This document shows, piece by piece, positions 16,825-25,582 of a stretch of DNA of 64,000 nt. Both the position numbers and the translations under genes were made by a program. How positions within the stretch are numbered: position 1 is the stretch's first letter; each line of letters opens with the position of its first letter. The notes beneath the pieces were generated by a model that was not told the origin of the DNA, searched no databases, and worked only from the letters and a program-made list of their open reading frames with translations. The DNA is from Methylobacter sp. (GTDB taxonomy: Bacteria; Pseudomonadota; Gammaproteobacteria; Methylococcales; Methylomonadaceae): assembly GCF_030680395.1 (NCBI RefSeq), contig NZ_JAUXVR010000007.1:124001-188000 (forward strand), read 5' to 3'.

Positions 16825-19104
16825 TTAGATATCGAAATCCAGTTCAAAACCGCCGTAAGCAAAAATGGGCATACCCGGACGCGGACCGTAGGGTTGTCTG
16901 GAAACAAGGTATTGCTCGTCGGCCAGATTTTGCACGCCGCCAAGAATTTTAACGCCTTTGGCGACCTTATAATATGCCGAGACATCGGCTATTACATAGT
17001 CGTCGGTTTTACCGAAACGCGCATCCGGCAATCCTGCGCCGTTGACTTGATCCCCGGTATTACTGGCGCTGGTGAATGTTTCGCCGACGTAATTGCCGGA
17101 GACATCGACGCCCCACTTGTTGAAGTGCAGTCCGCTGCCGAAGCTGAGCGCGTATTCCGGTATATACGGTACTTTGTTACCTTTCTTGCCGTAACTGAAA
17201 ATCGACTCCGCATCGGTCGAAGTGGCATTATTCAACTGCTCAGTATCGGTGTAGGTAAACGACAGGAAGTAAGGGTTGCTAAAGCCCCAGTCATACGCTT
17301 TACCGGCATCGAAGTTCAGCGCCATTTCGACGCCTCGGCTATCGACTGCGCCGAAGTTTTCGCTTTGTCCGCTTCCGGCGCCACCGATGTTATTGACCAC
17401 CAGCAAGTTCTCAAACTGGGTATAAAAGCCGGTCAGTTCCGCAGAAAAAGCGCCATGGCTATAACGTCCGCCTAATTCATAAGCATTGCTGGATTCTTCT
17501 TTCAGTTTGTCAATCACGGCATTTTGCGGGCTGGGCGGTGAAAAGCCGCGATGGGCGCTGCCGAACATCATGAAGTCGTCGTTGAAGCGGTAATCCAGAC
17601 TGGCCCCGCCCGCATACATATCCAGCGAACTTCTACCGTTTGTGTTTGGACTGAGATTGTTTTTGTACACTTGATTCAAATGCTCGTAACGCATACCGGG
17701 CGTAAATCCCCATTTACCCAATTCGATCCGGTCTTTCAGGAAAAACGCATAGGCATTGGTAAGACCGGAACGATCGTCCTGGCTGCCCGGCGCACCTACA
17801 GTAGTGCTTGTAATAGTGCCGTTCGCCGCTTGTCTATGGGTGGTGTCGTGCTGAAACCGGGTTTCCTGATCTTCATGATAACGGAAGCCGCCATTGAGTT
17901 CGTGCTGTGTCGCGCCTACGTCGAAACGGTAATTGGCGGCCGTTTCCACACCGCCCGCATAGTAACTGCGATTGTTATCCCGAACACGCAGTTGGCAGGT
18001 TAGATCGCCTTTAAGACAGGCCAAGCCGTTACCGCCGTTGGTACCTGCCAATGCATTCGCTAAATCCATGTTTTGCGTACCGGTTCCTGAGGCGTTAGGC
18101 ACATTGCGAATGTCGTTCAGTTTGCTCCAGTTACGATCAAACTCGTTGTAATACGCCGTTGTTACAATATCCAAATTGTCGGTCGGCGATATGAAATAAC
18201 GCGCAAAACCGCCGTTTCGTTCCGAGTCGATATTATCAAAACGCGAGGCCGAATAGCGCCGGTAGGGATCATTTTTAAAATCGGCTTCGCTTAGACCCAG
18301 ATAGGTTTCATCGGCATCCATGCTGGAATAACCGTACTTGACTTCAAGCTTTTGATACATGTCGGTATTCGGTTCCCAGGACAAACGCACCATGGGCTCA
18401 ACCTGCTGGAAGCCGGTTTGGTCGCCGTTTTGAAAATCAGGTTTGGTGTCGATAGTTTTGAAGCCATCCGAGCCGCGATAAAAACCTTCGACCAGGTAGC
18501 CGAAGCGACCCTGTGCGGTGTCCACGGTATCGCCGACATAACCTTGCGTTCTGACTTCGTTATAACTGCCGTAGATGGTTTTGAGATAAGCCTTACCTTT
18601 GTCCGGAATCGCGGTTGACAAGTAGTTGAGTACGCCGCCGGTGATATGCGGGCCGTATTTGATTTGGCTGGAGCCTTTCAAGACTTCCACGCCGCTCATG
18701 CGACCGCCGGCCGGGTTAAAGTAGGCGGCGGGCGCCGAATAGGAGGCAGGGGCGGTCAATACGCCGTCTTCCATGACGGTTATCTTGGCGCTACGCGTCG
18801 TATCCACTCCACGAAAACTGATGTTGGGAAATAATCCAAAGCCGTCCTCTTCACGGATATTAACGCCGGGAGCGCGTCGTAAAATACGGTTAATGTCGCT
18901 ATAGCTTTGATCGCGGATCTGTTCGGTATTGATGAGCTGGGCAGAAGCCGGCATATCTTTTACTCCGGCAGGGTCGCCGAGAATATTGACGGTATCCAGG
19001 ATGATGGCTTTTTCGGTTTTGTCCGCGCTCTCGGCAGCGGGTACATAACTACCGGCAATAGCAGGCAGTAATAACAGCCTAAAAAGTAGTTTCGAGTGCG
19101 ACAT
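16825..19104 (-). CDS. TonB-dependent outer-membrane receptor, FecA-like
   Basis: Start ATG 19104 follows AGGA and begins a signal peptide (MSHSKLLFRLLLLPAIAGSY); the open frame continues 20 codons upstream without support. The mature 730-residue protein has an N-terminal plug (about residues 50-180: RAPGVNIREEDGFGLFPN, SFRGVDTTRSAKITVMEDG, GVEVLKGSSQIKYGP) and a 22-strand-type barrel ending in FELDFDI. The plug is closest by eye to FecA/Fe(III)-dicitrate receptors. It lacks the extra N-terminal signalling domain of E. coli FecA, and no fecI/fecR genes adjoin it. Uptake needs TonB-ExbBD supplied elsewhere. A Fur-like site upstream suggests induction by iron shortage. The ligand is not certain. 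Confidence 0.88.
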   Translation of the reverse strand: MSHSKLLFRLLLLPAIAGSYVPAAESADKTEKAIILDTVNILGDPAGVKDMPASAQLINTEQIRDQSYSDINRILRRAPGVNIREEDGFGLFPNISFRGVDTTRSAKITVMEDGVLTAPASYSAPAAYFNPAGGRMSGVEVLKGSSQIKYGPHITGGVLNYLSTAIPDKGKAYLKTIYGSYNEVRTQGYVGDTVDTAQGRFGYLVEGFYRGSDGFKTIDTKPDFQNGDQTGFQQVEPMVRLSWEPNTDMYQKLEVKYGYSSMDADETYLGLSEADFKNDPYRRYSASRFDNIDSERNGGFARYFISPTDNLDIVTTAYYNEFDRNWSKLNDIRNVPNASGTGTQNMDLANALAGTNGGNGLACLKGDLTCQLRVRDNNRSYYAGGVETAANYRFDVGATQHELNGGFRYHEDQETRFQHDTTHRQAANGTITSTTVGAPGSQDDRSGLTNAYAFFLKDRIELGKWGFTPGMRYEHLNQVYKNNLSPNTNGRSSLDMYAGGASLDYRFNDDFMMFGSAHRGFSPPSPQNAVIDKLKEESSNAYELGGRYSHGAFSAELTGFYTQFENLLVVNNIGGAGSGQSENFGAVDSRGVEMALNFDAGKAYDWGFSNPYFLSFTYTDTEQLNNATSTDAESIFSYGKKGNKVPYIPEYALSFGSGLHFNKWGVDVSGNYVGETFTSASNTGDQVNGAGLPDARFGKTDDYVIADVSAYYKVAKGVKILGGVQNLADEQYLVSRQPYGPRPGMPIFAYGGFELDFDI

Positions 19105-19424
19105 ACAATTTTCCTTTCTAAATTTGGTTAATGCAGAGCTATAGCTGATTAAATGTAGATTCAAATAACTATCAAAAGATGTAGGGGAATATAGTATCTC
19201 ACTAATAAATGATAATCAATCTTATTCGTATGAAGATTAGAGATTCAAGACTAAAGATTACGGACGGATAGCTAAAGAGACTAAATCAGATCAATTGCTG
19301 CTTCGGAGGGGTAATGGTGCGCTCATATTTTCTGGTGTTCAGTCCCTTCGACAGGCTCAGGGCGAACAAGCTTTTAGAATGCTCAGCGACGGTTTTCAGG
19401 ATAAACGCAAGGCTTTAGCCGGTG
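19105..19424. other. Upstream region of the receptor gene
   Basis: 320 bases with no gene. It contains the Fur-like site (19205-19223) and a REP-type piece CCTTCGACAGGCTCAGGGCGAAC at 19345-19367, related to the palindrome at 16744-16804. The remainder is AT-rich near the receptor and shows nothing else I can name. Confidence 0.6.
19205..19223 (-). promoter_or_regulatory. Probable Fur box upstream of the receptor
   Basis: ATAAATGATAATCAATCTT matches the 19-base Fur consensus GATAATGATAATCATTATC at 13 positions, including an unbroken run of 11 in the centre. It lies about 100 bases upstream of the receptor start, a normal promoter distance. It predicts iron-dependent repression. Confidence 0.6.
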
Positions 19425-20471
19425 TTAGCTGTTGTGTAACTGCGAGATCAGGCTCTTAATCGCGGTTTCCTGCGCCATGATGCTCTCGCATAAGCGGAAT
19501 TGGCCGGCAGCGCGCTGTAAGTTTTGCTCGGGTTCTGCGACCTTGAAATACCGGTTCCCTTCCAGATAATCGGTATAAAAGCGGATGCCTAATTCAAAGG
19601 GGATCAGCCGGATGGCGGGGTATAAATAGTGATAATCGTGTTCGGTAAAAAATGCGCCGGCCTCAGCCAGGTAGCTTTTTAACAGGGCGGCGCAAATGTC
19701 CGGATTAAATTCGACCGGATCGGCACTGTAACAGCAAGAGCGCAGACAATCGCCAACATCGTAATGAACCAGGCCCGGCTTGACGGTGTCGAGATCGATA
19801 ATGCTGACGATAAGCTTGCTGTGTTTATCAAACAGGAAATTGTTTAATTTGGGGTCGCCGTGGATAACTCTCAATGCCAGCAAACCCTGTTGTTTTGGCG
19901 CTTCCAGATCATCGGCGATAGACTGAAACCGGCCGATAAATTCAGCGCAATAACGGTCTTCCGAGTTGACCGCTTGCTGCCTTACCTGATGATAATGTTG
20001 CAAATAGCCAGGCGTTATATGAAAGCCGGGCAGGGTGTCATGCAGAAGAGCAGGATTAAGATCGCTAATCAAGCGATGAAAATGGCCCAAGGCAAATCCG
20101 GCCTGCTCAGCGTCGCTGATAGTGCCTATAGTTTCAATGCCTTCGGTATTGGCAATAAAGCTTAGCGCTCGCCAGCAATCGCCGTTTTGATCCTGATAAA
20201 GTGAGTTGTTATCGGCAGTCTTTAAAATTTCCGGGATTTGCAGCATCACCGAAGCGGCGGTTTTTTGCGCCATATGCCGGTTAAGCGTAGTCAGGTTAGC
20301 CATGATTTGCTCAGGCGCAGGAAAAATCGTGCGGTTTATGCGTTGCAGAACAAACGGGGATGATGGCGTTGCGACCAGATACGTATCATTAATCAGGCCG
20401 TTGCCGAGCGGGGTTATCTCTGTAACAACGCTGGCGAACCGGCTGGCGATGGGGAGTAATGCGATTATCAA
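19425..20471 (-). CDS. Phosphotransferase-family small-molecule kinase (NahK/homoserine-kinase-like)
   Basis: A 348-residue protein of the aminoglycoside phosphotransferase / choline kinase fold. The N-terminal lobe has ITPLGNGLINDTYLVATP and FVLQRINRTIFP. The catalytic loop is VIHGDPKLNNFLFD and the metal-binding motif is SIIDLDTVKPG, followed by DVGDCLRS. The pattern resembles N-acetylhexosamine 1-kinase-like and homoserine kinase II-like enzymes, so the substrate is probably a sugar or small alcohol and not an antibiotic. The start codon appears to be TTG (20471); an in-frame stop lies 10 codons upstream and no ATG intervenes. It is separated from rdgB by a long inverted repeat. Confidence 0.75.
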   Translation of the reverse strand: MIIALLPIASRFASVVTEITPLGNGLINDTYLVATPSSPFVLQRINRTIFPAPEQIMANLTTLNRHMAQKTAASVMLQIPEILKTADNNSLYQDQNGDCWRALSFIANTEGIETIGTISDAEQAGFALGHFHRLISDLNPALLHDTLPGFHITPGYLQHYHQVRQQAVNSEDRYCAEFIGRFQSIADDLEAPKQQGLLALRVIHGDPKLNNFLFDKHSKLIVSIIDLDTVKPGLVHYDVGDCLRSCCYSADPVEFNPDICAALLKSYLAEAGAFFTEHDYHYLYPAIRLIPFELGIRFYTDYLEGNRYFKVAEPEQNLQRAAGQFRLCESIMAQETAIKSLISQLHNS

Positions 20472-20529
20472 AATACAATTCCGGGAAAGAACATTCCATC
20501 AAAAATCTGATCCGTAGAAAAAACAGAGC

Positions 20530-20598
20530 CCACCAAAGGCACGAAAAAACAAAATAATCGTGTTTTGAAATTGTTCGTGTTTTTCGTGCCTTTGGTGG
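20530..20598. repeat. 19-bp inverted repeat (GGCACGAA-type element)
   Basis: CCACCAAAGGCACGAAAAA (20530-20548) and its exact complement TTTTTCGTGCCTTTGGTGG (20580-20598) flank a 31-base AT-rich loop. It lies just after the rdgB stop and can fold into a strong terminator-like stem. A related element with AGGCACGAAGAA arms occurs after glgP at 60180-60226. Confidence 0.75.
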
Positions 20599-20606
20599 AC
20601 ACTTGT

Positions 20607-21218
20607 TTAAGCAGATTCCCTGGCCTTGATTAATGCCGTTAGAGTCTTCAGCGCTTGTCCTCTGTGACTCAGCGAATTTTTAACCGCTGCCGGTAATTCT
20701 GCCGACGCGCAGTTTTGCTCCGGCACCCAGAATACCGGATCATAGCCGAAACCGTTTTCGCCGACCGCATGATCCAAAATCCTGCCTTCCCAAATGCCTT
20801 GGGCGATCACAGGACAGGGATCATTCGCATGCGTCATAAACACCATCACGCAGATAAACCGCGCTGTACGCAGTTCATCCGGGACGCCTTCCAGTTCCCG
20901 CAACAGCTTGTTCACATTGTCCTGATCGCTGGCGCCAACTCCGGCGTATCTGGCGGAAATTACGCCGGGCGCACCGTTCAGAGCATCAACCACCAGACCC
21001 GAATCATCGGCTATCGCCGGCAACTTGCAATGCAAGGCCGCATTTCTGGCTTTTAAAATGGCATTTTCTACAAAGGTAGTGCCGGTTTCTTCCACGTCGA
21101 CGACATTAAACGCCGATTGCGGCACAATGGGATGATTCGCCAGTATCGCCTGAATTTCCCTGATCTTGCCGGGATTGCCGCTAGCCAGAACGATGTCAGT
21201 TATGGTTGAAAAGGTCAT
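20607..21218 (-). CDS. rdgB: XTP/dITP diphosphatase (house-cleaning NTPase)
   Basis: Removes non-canonical purine nucleotides (dITP, XTP) by hydrolysis to the monophosphate and pyrophosphate, keeping them out of DNA. The 203-residue protein has the HAM1/RdgB hallmarks: [15 protein letters not shown] at the start, [20 protein letters not shown] with the catalytic aspartates near residue 70, [15 protein letters not shown] and SHRGQAL near the end. Its start overlaps the rph stop by four bases, so rph and rdgB are translationally coupled, an order widespread in proteobacteria. Confidence 0.95.
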   Translation of the reverse strand: MTFSTITDIVLASGNPGKIREIQAILANHPIVPQSAFNVVDVEETGTTFVENAILKARNAALHCKLPAIADDSGLVVDALNGAPGVISARYAGVGASDQDNVNKLLRELEGVPDELRTARFICVMVFMTHANDPCPVIAQGIWEGRILDHAVGENGFGYDPVFWVPEQNCASAELPAAVKNSLSHRGQALKTLTALIKARESA

Positions 21219-21937
21219 TTATGATTTTCTATCGCGAACCGTTGTTTTTCCAGCAATATCTTGATCCCTGAACCTGCCAGTTCCAGCATTGCGTCCAGCT
21301 CTTCTTTCCTGAATGCATGCCCCTCAGCCGTACCCTGTACTTCAATAAATGCAGCGGCATCGTTCATCACCACATTCATATCGGTTTCCGCATTGCTGTC
21401 TTCGGCATAATCCAGATCCAGCACCGGCACACCGTTGTAAATGCCTACAGAAACCGAGGCGATTTGCCCATGCAGCGGATTGGTCTTGATTTGTTTGCGC
21501 TTGAGCATTTTTTGTACGGCCAGCGACAAGGCGACAAAACCGCCGGTAATTGAAGCGGTACGGGTTCCGCCATCCGCCTGCAACACATCGCAATCGATCA
21601 TGATGGTATGTTCGCCCAAGGCCTTTAAATCGATCGCCGCCCGTAAGGATCGGCCAATCAGGCGCTGAATTTCCAAGGTGCGCCCGCCTTGTTTGCCGTT
21701 ACTGGCTTCACGCCCCATCCGGCTGTGGGTCGAACGCGGCAACATGCCGTATTCGGCGGTAATCCAGCCTTCGCCTTTGCCTTTAAGAAAGCGCGGGACA
21801 CTCCTGTCGACACTGGCTGTGCAAAGCACCCGGGTATCGCCGAATTCAACCAGGACAGAGCCCTCTGCATGTTTGGTAAAACCGCAGGTAAATTTTATGT
21901 CCCTTAGTTGGTCCGGGTTACGTCCGCTTGGTCTCAT
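21215..21937 (-). CDS. rph: Ribonuclease PH
   Basis: A phosphate-dependent 3'-5' exoribonuclease that trims tRNA 3' ends and works as a hexameric ring. The 240-residue protein starts [16 protein letters not shown] and has the conserved [18 protein letters not shown], the [15 protein letters not shown] basic block, and the phosphate-site region [18 protein letters not shown]. Unlike the shortened rph of E. coli K-12, it appears full length. It is upstream of, and overlaps, rdgB. Confidence 0.96.
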   Translation of the reverse strand: MRPSGRNPDQLRDIKFTCGFTKHAEGSVLVEFGDTRVLCTASVDRSVPRFLKGKGEGWITAEYGMLPRSTHSRMGREASNGKQGGRTLEIQRLIGRSLRAAIDLKALGEHTIMIDCDVLQADGGTRTASITGGFVALSLAVQKMLKRKQIKTNPLHGQIASVSVGIYNGVPVLDLDYAEDSNAETDMNVVMNDAAAFIEVQGTAEGHAFRKEELDAMLELAGSGIKILLEKQRFAIENHK

Positions 21938-22011
21938 AGTTGTTCCGCTAGATTGAAAAACCGCACAGTATACCTGAACAGCGCGCTGACCGGCTTTTCA
22001 ATTTAGAATAA

Positions 22012-22911
22012 TCAACTGCGGGCAAGAGCTTGTTGCAATTCGGCAACTGATTGCGGACGATTTTCCGGCTGCAACGCCATAGCCCAGTCGATGGCATTTA
22101 ACAGATGTTCGGGGAACTTTCGCTTAAACGCTTTGACGGCGGGGATCAAGGTGTCCTGTTGCACCCTGTCCCGTGCAGGAACCGGCGCTTTATTCTCCAG
22201 GCAATTGCGCATGCTCGCACCTACCGCATAAATATCCGTCCACGGACCCAGCTGCGCACTCAAGTCATGCTGCTCTATCGGCGAATAGCCTTTGGTCATA
22301 ACCTTGCTTTGCTTACTGAGATGCGATTTCGGAAAACTCTGAATCGCGCCAAAATCCAGCAATAACGCATCATTGCCCGGCCGTACCAGAATGTTGGAGG
22401 GTTTAATATCAAGATGAATAAAATGCTGACTATGAATATGACCCAGTCCCGCCAGTAACGAATTGAACAAGGCGAACAAAAAGTCTTCGGAAATAGGCAG
22501 GGTTTTATCTTTTAACAGCTTATCCAGCGTAATCCCGTAGTCATAAGTCATCACCATATAAACAGTAGCATTGGCTTTAAAAAAACCGATAACCTGGACA
22601 ATATTAGGATGTTTTAATGTCGATAAAACCTTGGCTTCTTCAAAGAACAATACCCTGCCGCGCTTGAATAAAGCCGCAGCCTCTTCACTGTTGGCGACAA
22701 CCATATTGTTCCAGGTTCGGTGGGCAAACTTTCGGGGCAGATATTCTTTAATGGCAACCTGAACCTGATCCGCTATTTGTCTGGCCAGATAAACGGAACT
22801 GAAACCGCCGTGCGCCAACTCCCTCTCAATGACATACTGGTCTATAATAGTGCCGGTTTGCAGGTAGTTCCACTCTTTGGGATAAGTATGCGGATCGTAG
22901 TATTCAGCCAT
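22012..22911 (-). CDS. Serine/threonine protein kinase
   Basis: A 299-residue Hanks-type kinase with little beyond the catalytic domain. The glycine-rich loop is ELAHGGFSSVYLAR (about residues 30-43) and VAIKEYLPR carries the ATP-binding lysine. The catalytic loop is HLDIKPSNILV (HLD in place of HRD) and the metal site is LLDFGAIQSF. A further motif, GYSPIEQ, corresponds to the activation-segment end. There is no membrane segment or PASTA repeat, so it is probably cytoplasmic. It lies between rph-rdgB and divergent yicC, a neighbourhood where such kinases, often with a PP2C phosphatase, are known in gammaproteobacteria; no phosphatase gene is present here. Confidence 0.9.
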   Translation of the reverse strand: MAEYYDPHTYPKEWNYLQTGTIIDQYVIERELAHGGFSSVYLARQIADQVQVAIKEYLPRKFAHRTWNNMVVANSEEAAALFKRGRVLFFEEAKVLSTLKHPNIVQVIGFFKANATVYMVMTYDYGITLDKLLKDKTLPISEDFLFALFNSLLAGLGHIHSQHFIHLDIKPSNILVRPGNDALLLDFGAIQSFPKSHLSKQSKVMTKGYSPIEQHDLSAQLGPWTDIYAVGASMRNCLENKAPVPARDRVQQDTLIPAVKAFKRKFPEHLLNAIDWAMALQPENRPQSVAELQQALARS

Positions 22912-22955
22912 TGTGTTGTTTGTTTGTACTAAAGCGCATTAATTATAGGTGAAAA

Positions 22956-23822
22956 ATGATTAGAAGCATGACCGCGTTTGCCGGTAACGAGACAGAAATC
23001 GGCGACTTAACCATAAGCTGTGAATTGCGCTCAGTCAATCACCGTTACTGCGACATCAGTTTAAGACTGCCGGATCGCCTGCGCTTTGTTGAAGCCGATC
23101 TGCGTTCAGCCATCACCGCAAAAATCAATCGAGGCAAAGTCGAATGCTCATTGAACTACAAAAAACAGGCTAAAAACGGGCAAAGCTTCATCATTAATAC
23201 CGATGCCGTCGCCACACTACTGGCCGCGACCAATACCATAGAGCAGCAGATGATGGGCTCTTTGTCCTTTTCGGCGCTGGATGTACTGGCATTTCCCGGT
23301 ATTCAGCAGGAGCCGGATATTGATAAAGAGCAGCTCAGTCTGGGCATTACAACCCTGGTCGATCAAGCCTTGGCACAATTGCTGGAGGTACGGGAAAGAG
23401 AAGGCGCGCAACTTAAACTGCTGATCGAAGAACGTTGCGCAAAAATGCTGATTTTCGTCGTTTCGGCAGGGAAACGCATGCCGGAAGTATTGTTGCTAAT
23501 CCGCAATAAGCTGAAAGACCGGATTACCGAACTGGTCGCCCAGCCCGATTTCGACCGTCTGGAGCAGGAACTGGTTCTGTTGGCGCAAAAACTGGATATT
23601 ACCGAAGAACTCGACCGGTTGGAAACCCATATCACTGAAGTGTTGCGGGTACTCAATCAAAAAGACCCGGTCGGCAGGCGGCTGGATTTCTTAATGCAGG
23701 AATTGAACCGTGAAGCCAACACCTTGGGCTCTAAATCGACCGACAAGGAAATGACCAAAATAGCCATTGAGCTTAAAGTGCTGATCGAGCAAATGCGCGA
23801 ACAGATACAGAACATAGAGTAA
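22956..23822 (+). CDS. yicC: YicC-family endoribonuclease
   Basis: A 288-residue YicC protein starting MIRSMTAFAGNETEIGDL and ending in the conserved C-terminal DUF1732 region (GRRLDFLMQELNREANTLGSK, then IAIELKVLIEQMREQIQNIE). In E. coli YicC is an RNase that degrades the small RNA RyhB. It is divergent from the Ser/Thr kinase gene, with about 44 bases between the two starts. A strong terminator follows. Confidence 0.93.
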   Translation: MIRSMTAFAGNETEIGDLTISCELRSVNHRYCDISLRLPDRLRFVEADLRSAITAKINRGKVECSLNYKKQAKNGQSFIINTDAVATLLAATNTIEQQMMGSLSFSALDVLAFPGIQQEPDIDKEQLSLGITTLVDQALAQLLEVREREGAQLKLLIEERCAKMLIFVVSAGKRMPEVLLLIRNKLKDRITELVAQPDFDRLEQELVLLAQKLDITEELDRLETHITEVLRVLNQKDPVGRRLDFLMQELNREANTLGSKSTDKEMTKIAIELKVLIEQMREQIQNIE

Positions 23823-23850
23823 TATTTCAAGCCGATCCTTAAAATCCCTA

Positions 23851-23880
23851 CAAGCCGCGAATTTCGCGGCTTGTTTGTTT
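23851..23880 (+). terminator. Rho-independent terminator after yicC
   Basis: CAAGCCGCGAA (23851-23861) pairs perfectly with TTCGCGGCTTG (23863-23873) around one base, followed by TTTGTTTT. It begins 28 bases after the yicC stop. Confidence 0.85.
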
Positions 23881-23925
23881 TAATGCTTCCAATTGCCAGC
23901 TAAAGCACCGCCTCGATGAAGAGCA

Positions 23926-25428
23926 ATGTCAGCGTTTGCTTTCATGCTATACTCGAAAACGGCTGATAAACTGATTAGCACCTTGGCAGACCTTACAATT
24001 ACCTGCTTGCGATTGCCACTTAAAAAAACCGACTTCATGGCACGCTTAAAACACACAACGGTTATTTGGATAGCTGTCACCGCGTTGGTCTACTACTTTT
24101 TAGCCCACTCCGGGATGGCATTATTTGCGCTTAAGCCGGGTAATATCACACTACTCTGGCTGCCGTCCGGAATTGCCCTGATTATGTGTCTTCATTGGGG
24201 TTACCGGTCCATCCCTTTCATTGTTCTGGCCAGTTTTGCCGCAAATTTTTCAGGCATGTCCGCATCCTCCGGGCCGGGTCCGTTTTTGCATACGGCAGTC
24301 GCCGCTATCGCAGATGGCATGGTTGGCATTATAGCCATGCACTTTTTGAAACAGTTCTTGCCAAATGGACTCAGACGGACCCATGATCTGGTTCCGTTTG
24401 GACTTTGGGTTTGTATTGTTCCGACTGCGATAACAAGCATCATCCTGTCTGTTAATTTGGTTGTCGGCGGCTATATCTCATGGGATGAAACCGAAAACTT
24501 TTTCCTCATGCTGGTTTTGGCCGACAGTCTCGGTATTCTGCTGGTTTATCAGGTTTATCAAGGCTGGCATGATGATGGAAAAATGAGCCAAGCGGAGTTG
24601 GTTTGGCTTGCCGGAACAACACTGGTCATGGTCGTCTTGTTGATACTCGGTTTTACTACGCTACCGGGAGCGGTGTTTTTTATCGTACCGCTGCTGTTGG
24701 TGCTTTCGTTCAATGTGAATCTATTTGGCGTAGCAACTGTAAGCTCCATGTCTTTAGTGAGTATCATCGCTGCCACCGCGCATAATGCCGGTCCATTCGT
24801 GGTAACCGATCGGGCGGATTCAAACTTTCGACTGATGGCCTTCGTTTTTTCGAGTGCGTTGACAATACTCGGCATCGCTCTGCAAAACAGGCAATTGACT
24901 TCAATTGAACGCTCCAGCGAGTTGTGGAAAGATGCGGCAGAACATGACCCTTTGACCGGACTGATTAATCGGCGCGCTTTTCTGCCGCGTTTGCAGAACG
25001 AGCATCAACGCGCTTTACGTACGGGTAACACTTATACTTTTGCAATGCTTGACCTGGACCATTTTAAATCGATCAATGACGCCTATGGACATCATTGCGG
25101 CGATGCTGTGTTATGTGCGCTTGCGGCGGTTATGATCGAAAATTGCCGGTCTATTGATGCAGTGGCGCGCATGGGTGGGGAAGAGTTTGGTATCCTGTTT
25201 CCCGAGTGTACTGGCGAGGAGGCATTAATTGCGTTGGAGCGTATACGCAAAAGGTTCGAAAACAGTCCTGTGATGGCTGACGGAAAATCGGTTTCCGTCA
25301 CCGTCAGTATCGGAGTCGCATCGTTTGTAGAGGGTCAGGAAAAGGCCGCTGAAGTGGTTGCGCGAGCCGATAGAGGGCTCTATGCAGCCAAGGCGGAAGG
25401 ACGTAACCAAATAGTTGCAGGGGTCTAA
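23926..25428 (+). CDS. Membrane diguanylate cyclase (MASE1-GGDEF)
   Basis: The N-terminal 310 residues hold eight or so hydrophobic segments (TVIWIAVTALVYYFLAHSG, NITLLWLPSGIALIMCL and others) in the pattern of the MASE1 sensor. A GGDEF domain follows: DPLTGLINRRAF, LDLDHFKSINDAYGH, then ARMGGEEFG. An RSID motif five residues before GGEEF is an intact inhibitory RxxD site. It should make c-di-GMP in response to an unknown signal. The start is uncertain: 23926 gives 500 residues, but ATG 24037 removes a 37-residue leader and begins right before the first membrane helix. Neither has a strong ribosome binding site. Confidence 0.88.
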   Translation: MSAFAFMLYSKTADKLISTLADLTITCLRLPLKKTDFMARLKHTTVIWIAVTALVYYFLAHSGMALFALKPGNITLLWLPSGIALIMCLHWGYRSIPFIVLASFAANFSGMSASSGPGPFLHTAVAAIADGMVGIIAMHFLKQFLPNGLRRTHDLVPFGLWVCIVPTAITSIILSVNLVVGGYISWDETENFFLMLVLADSLGILLVYQVYQGWHDDGKMSQAELVWLAGTTLVMVVLLILGFTTLPGAVFFIVPLLLVLSFNVNLFGVATVSSMSLVSIIAATAHNAGPFVVTDRADSNFRLMAFVFSSALTILGIALQNRQLTSIERSSELWKDAAEHDPLTGLINRRAFLPRLQNEHQRALRTGNTYTFAMLDLDHFKSINDAYGHHCGDAVLCALAAVMIENCRSIDAVARMGGEEFGILFPECTGEEALIALERIRKRFENSPVMADGKSVSVTVSIGVASFVEGQEKAAEVVARADRGLYAAKAEGRNQIVAGV

Positions 25429-25582
25429 GGCGATAGTTTGAGTTTAAATAATCCACAGACAATCATGGTTGAATTGATTGAAACAAGAAGTGATCTCAAA
25501 ATGCCGGAATTTTAAAAAAAGCTAAAAAATTCAGCGTTTTCGCACCATAACGGTTTAAATTACAATTAATAGAGAATTCCTT

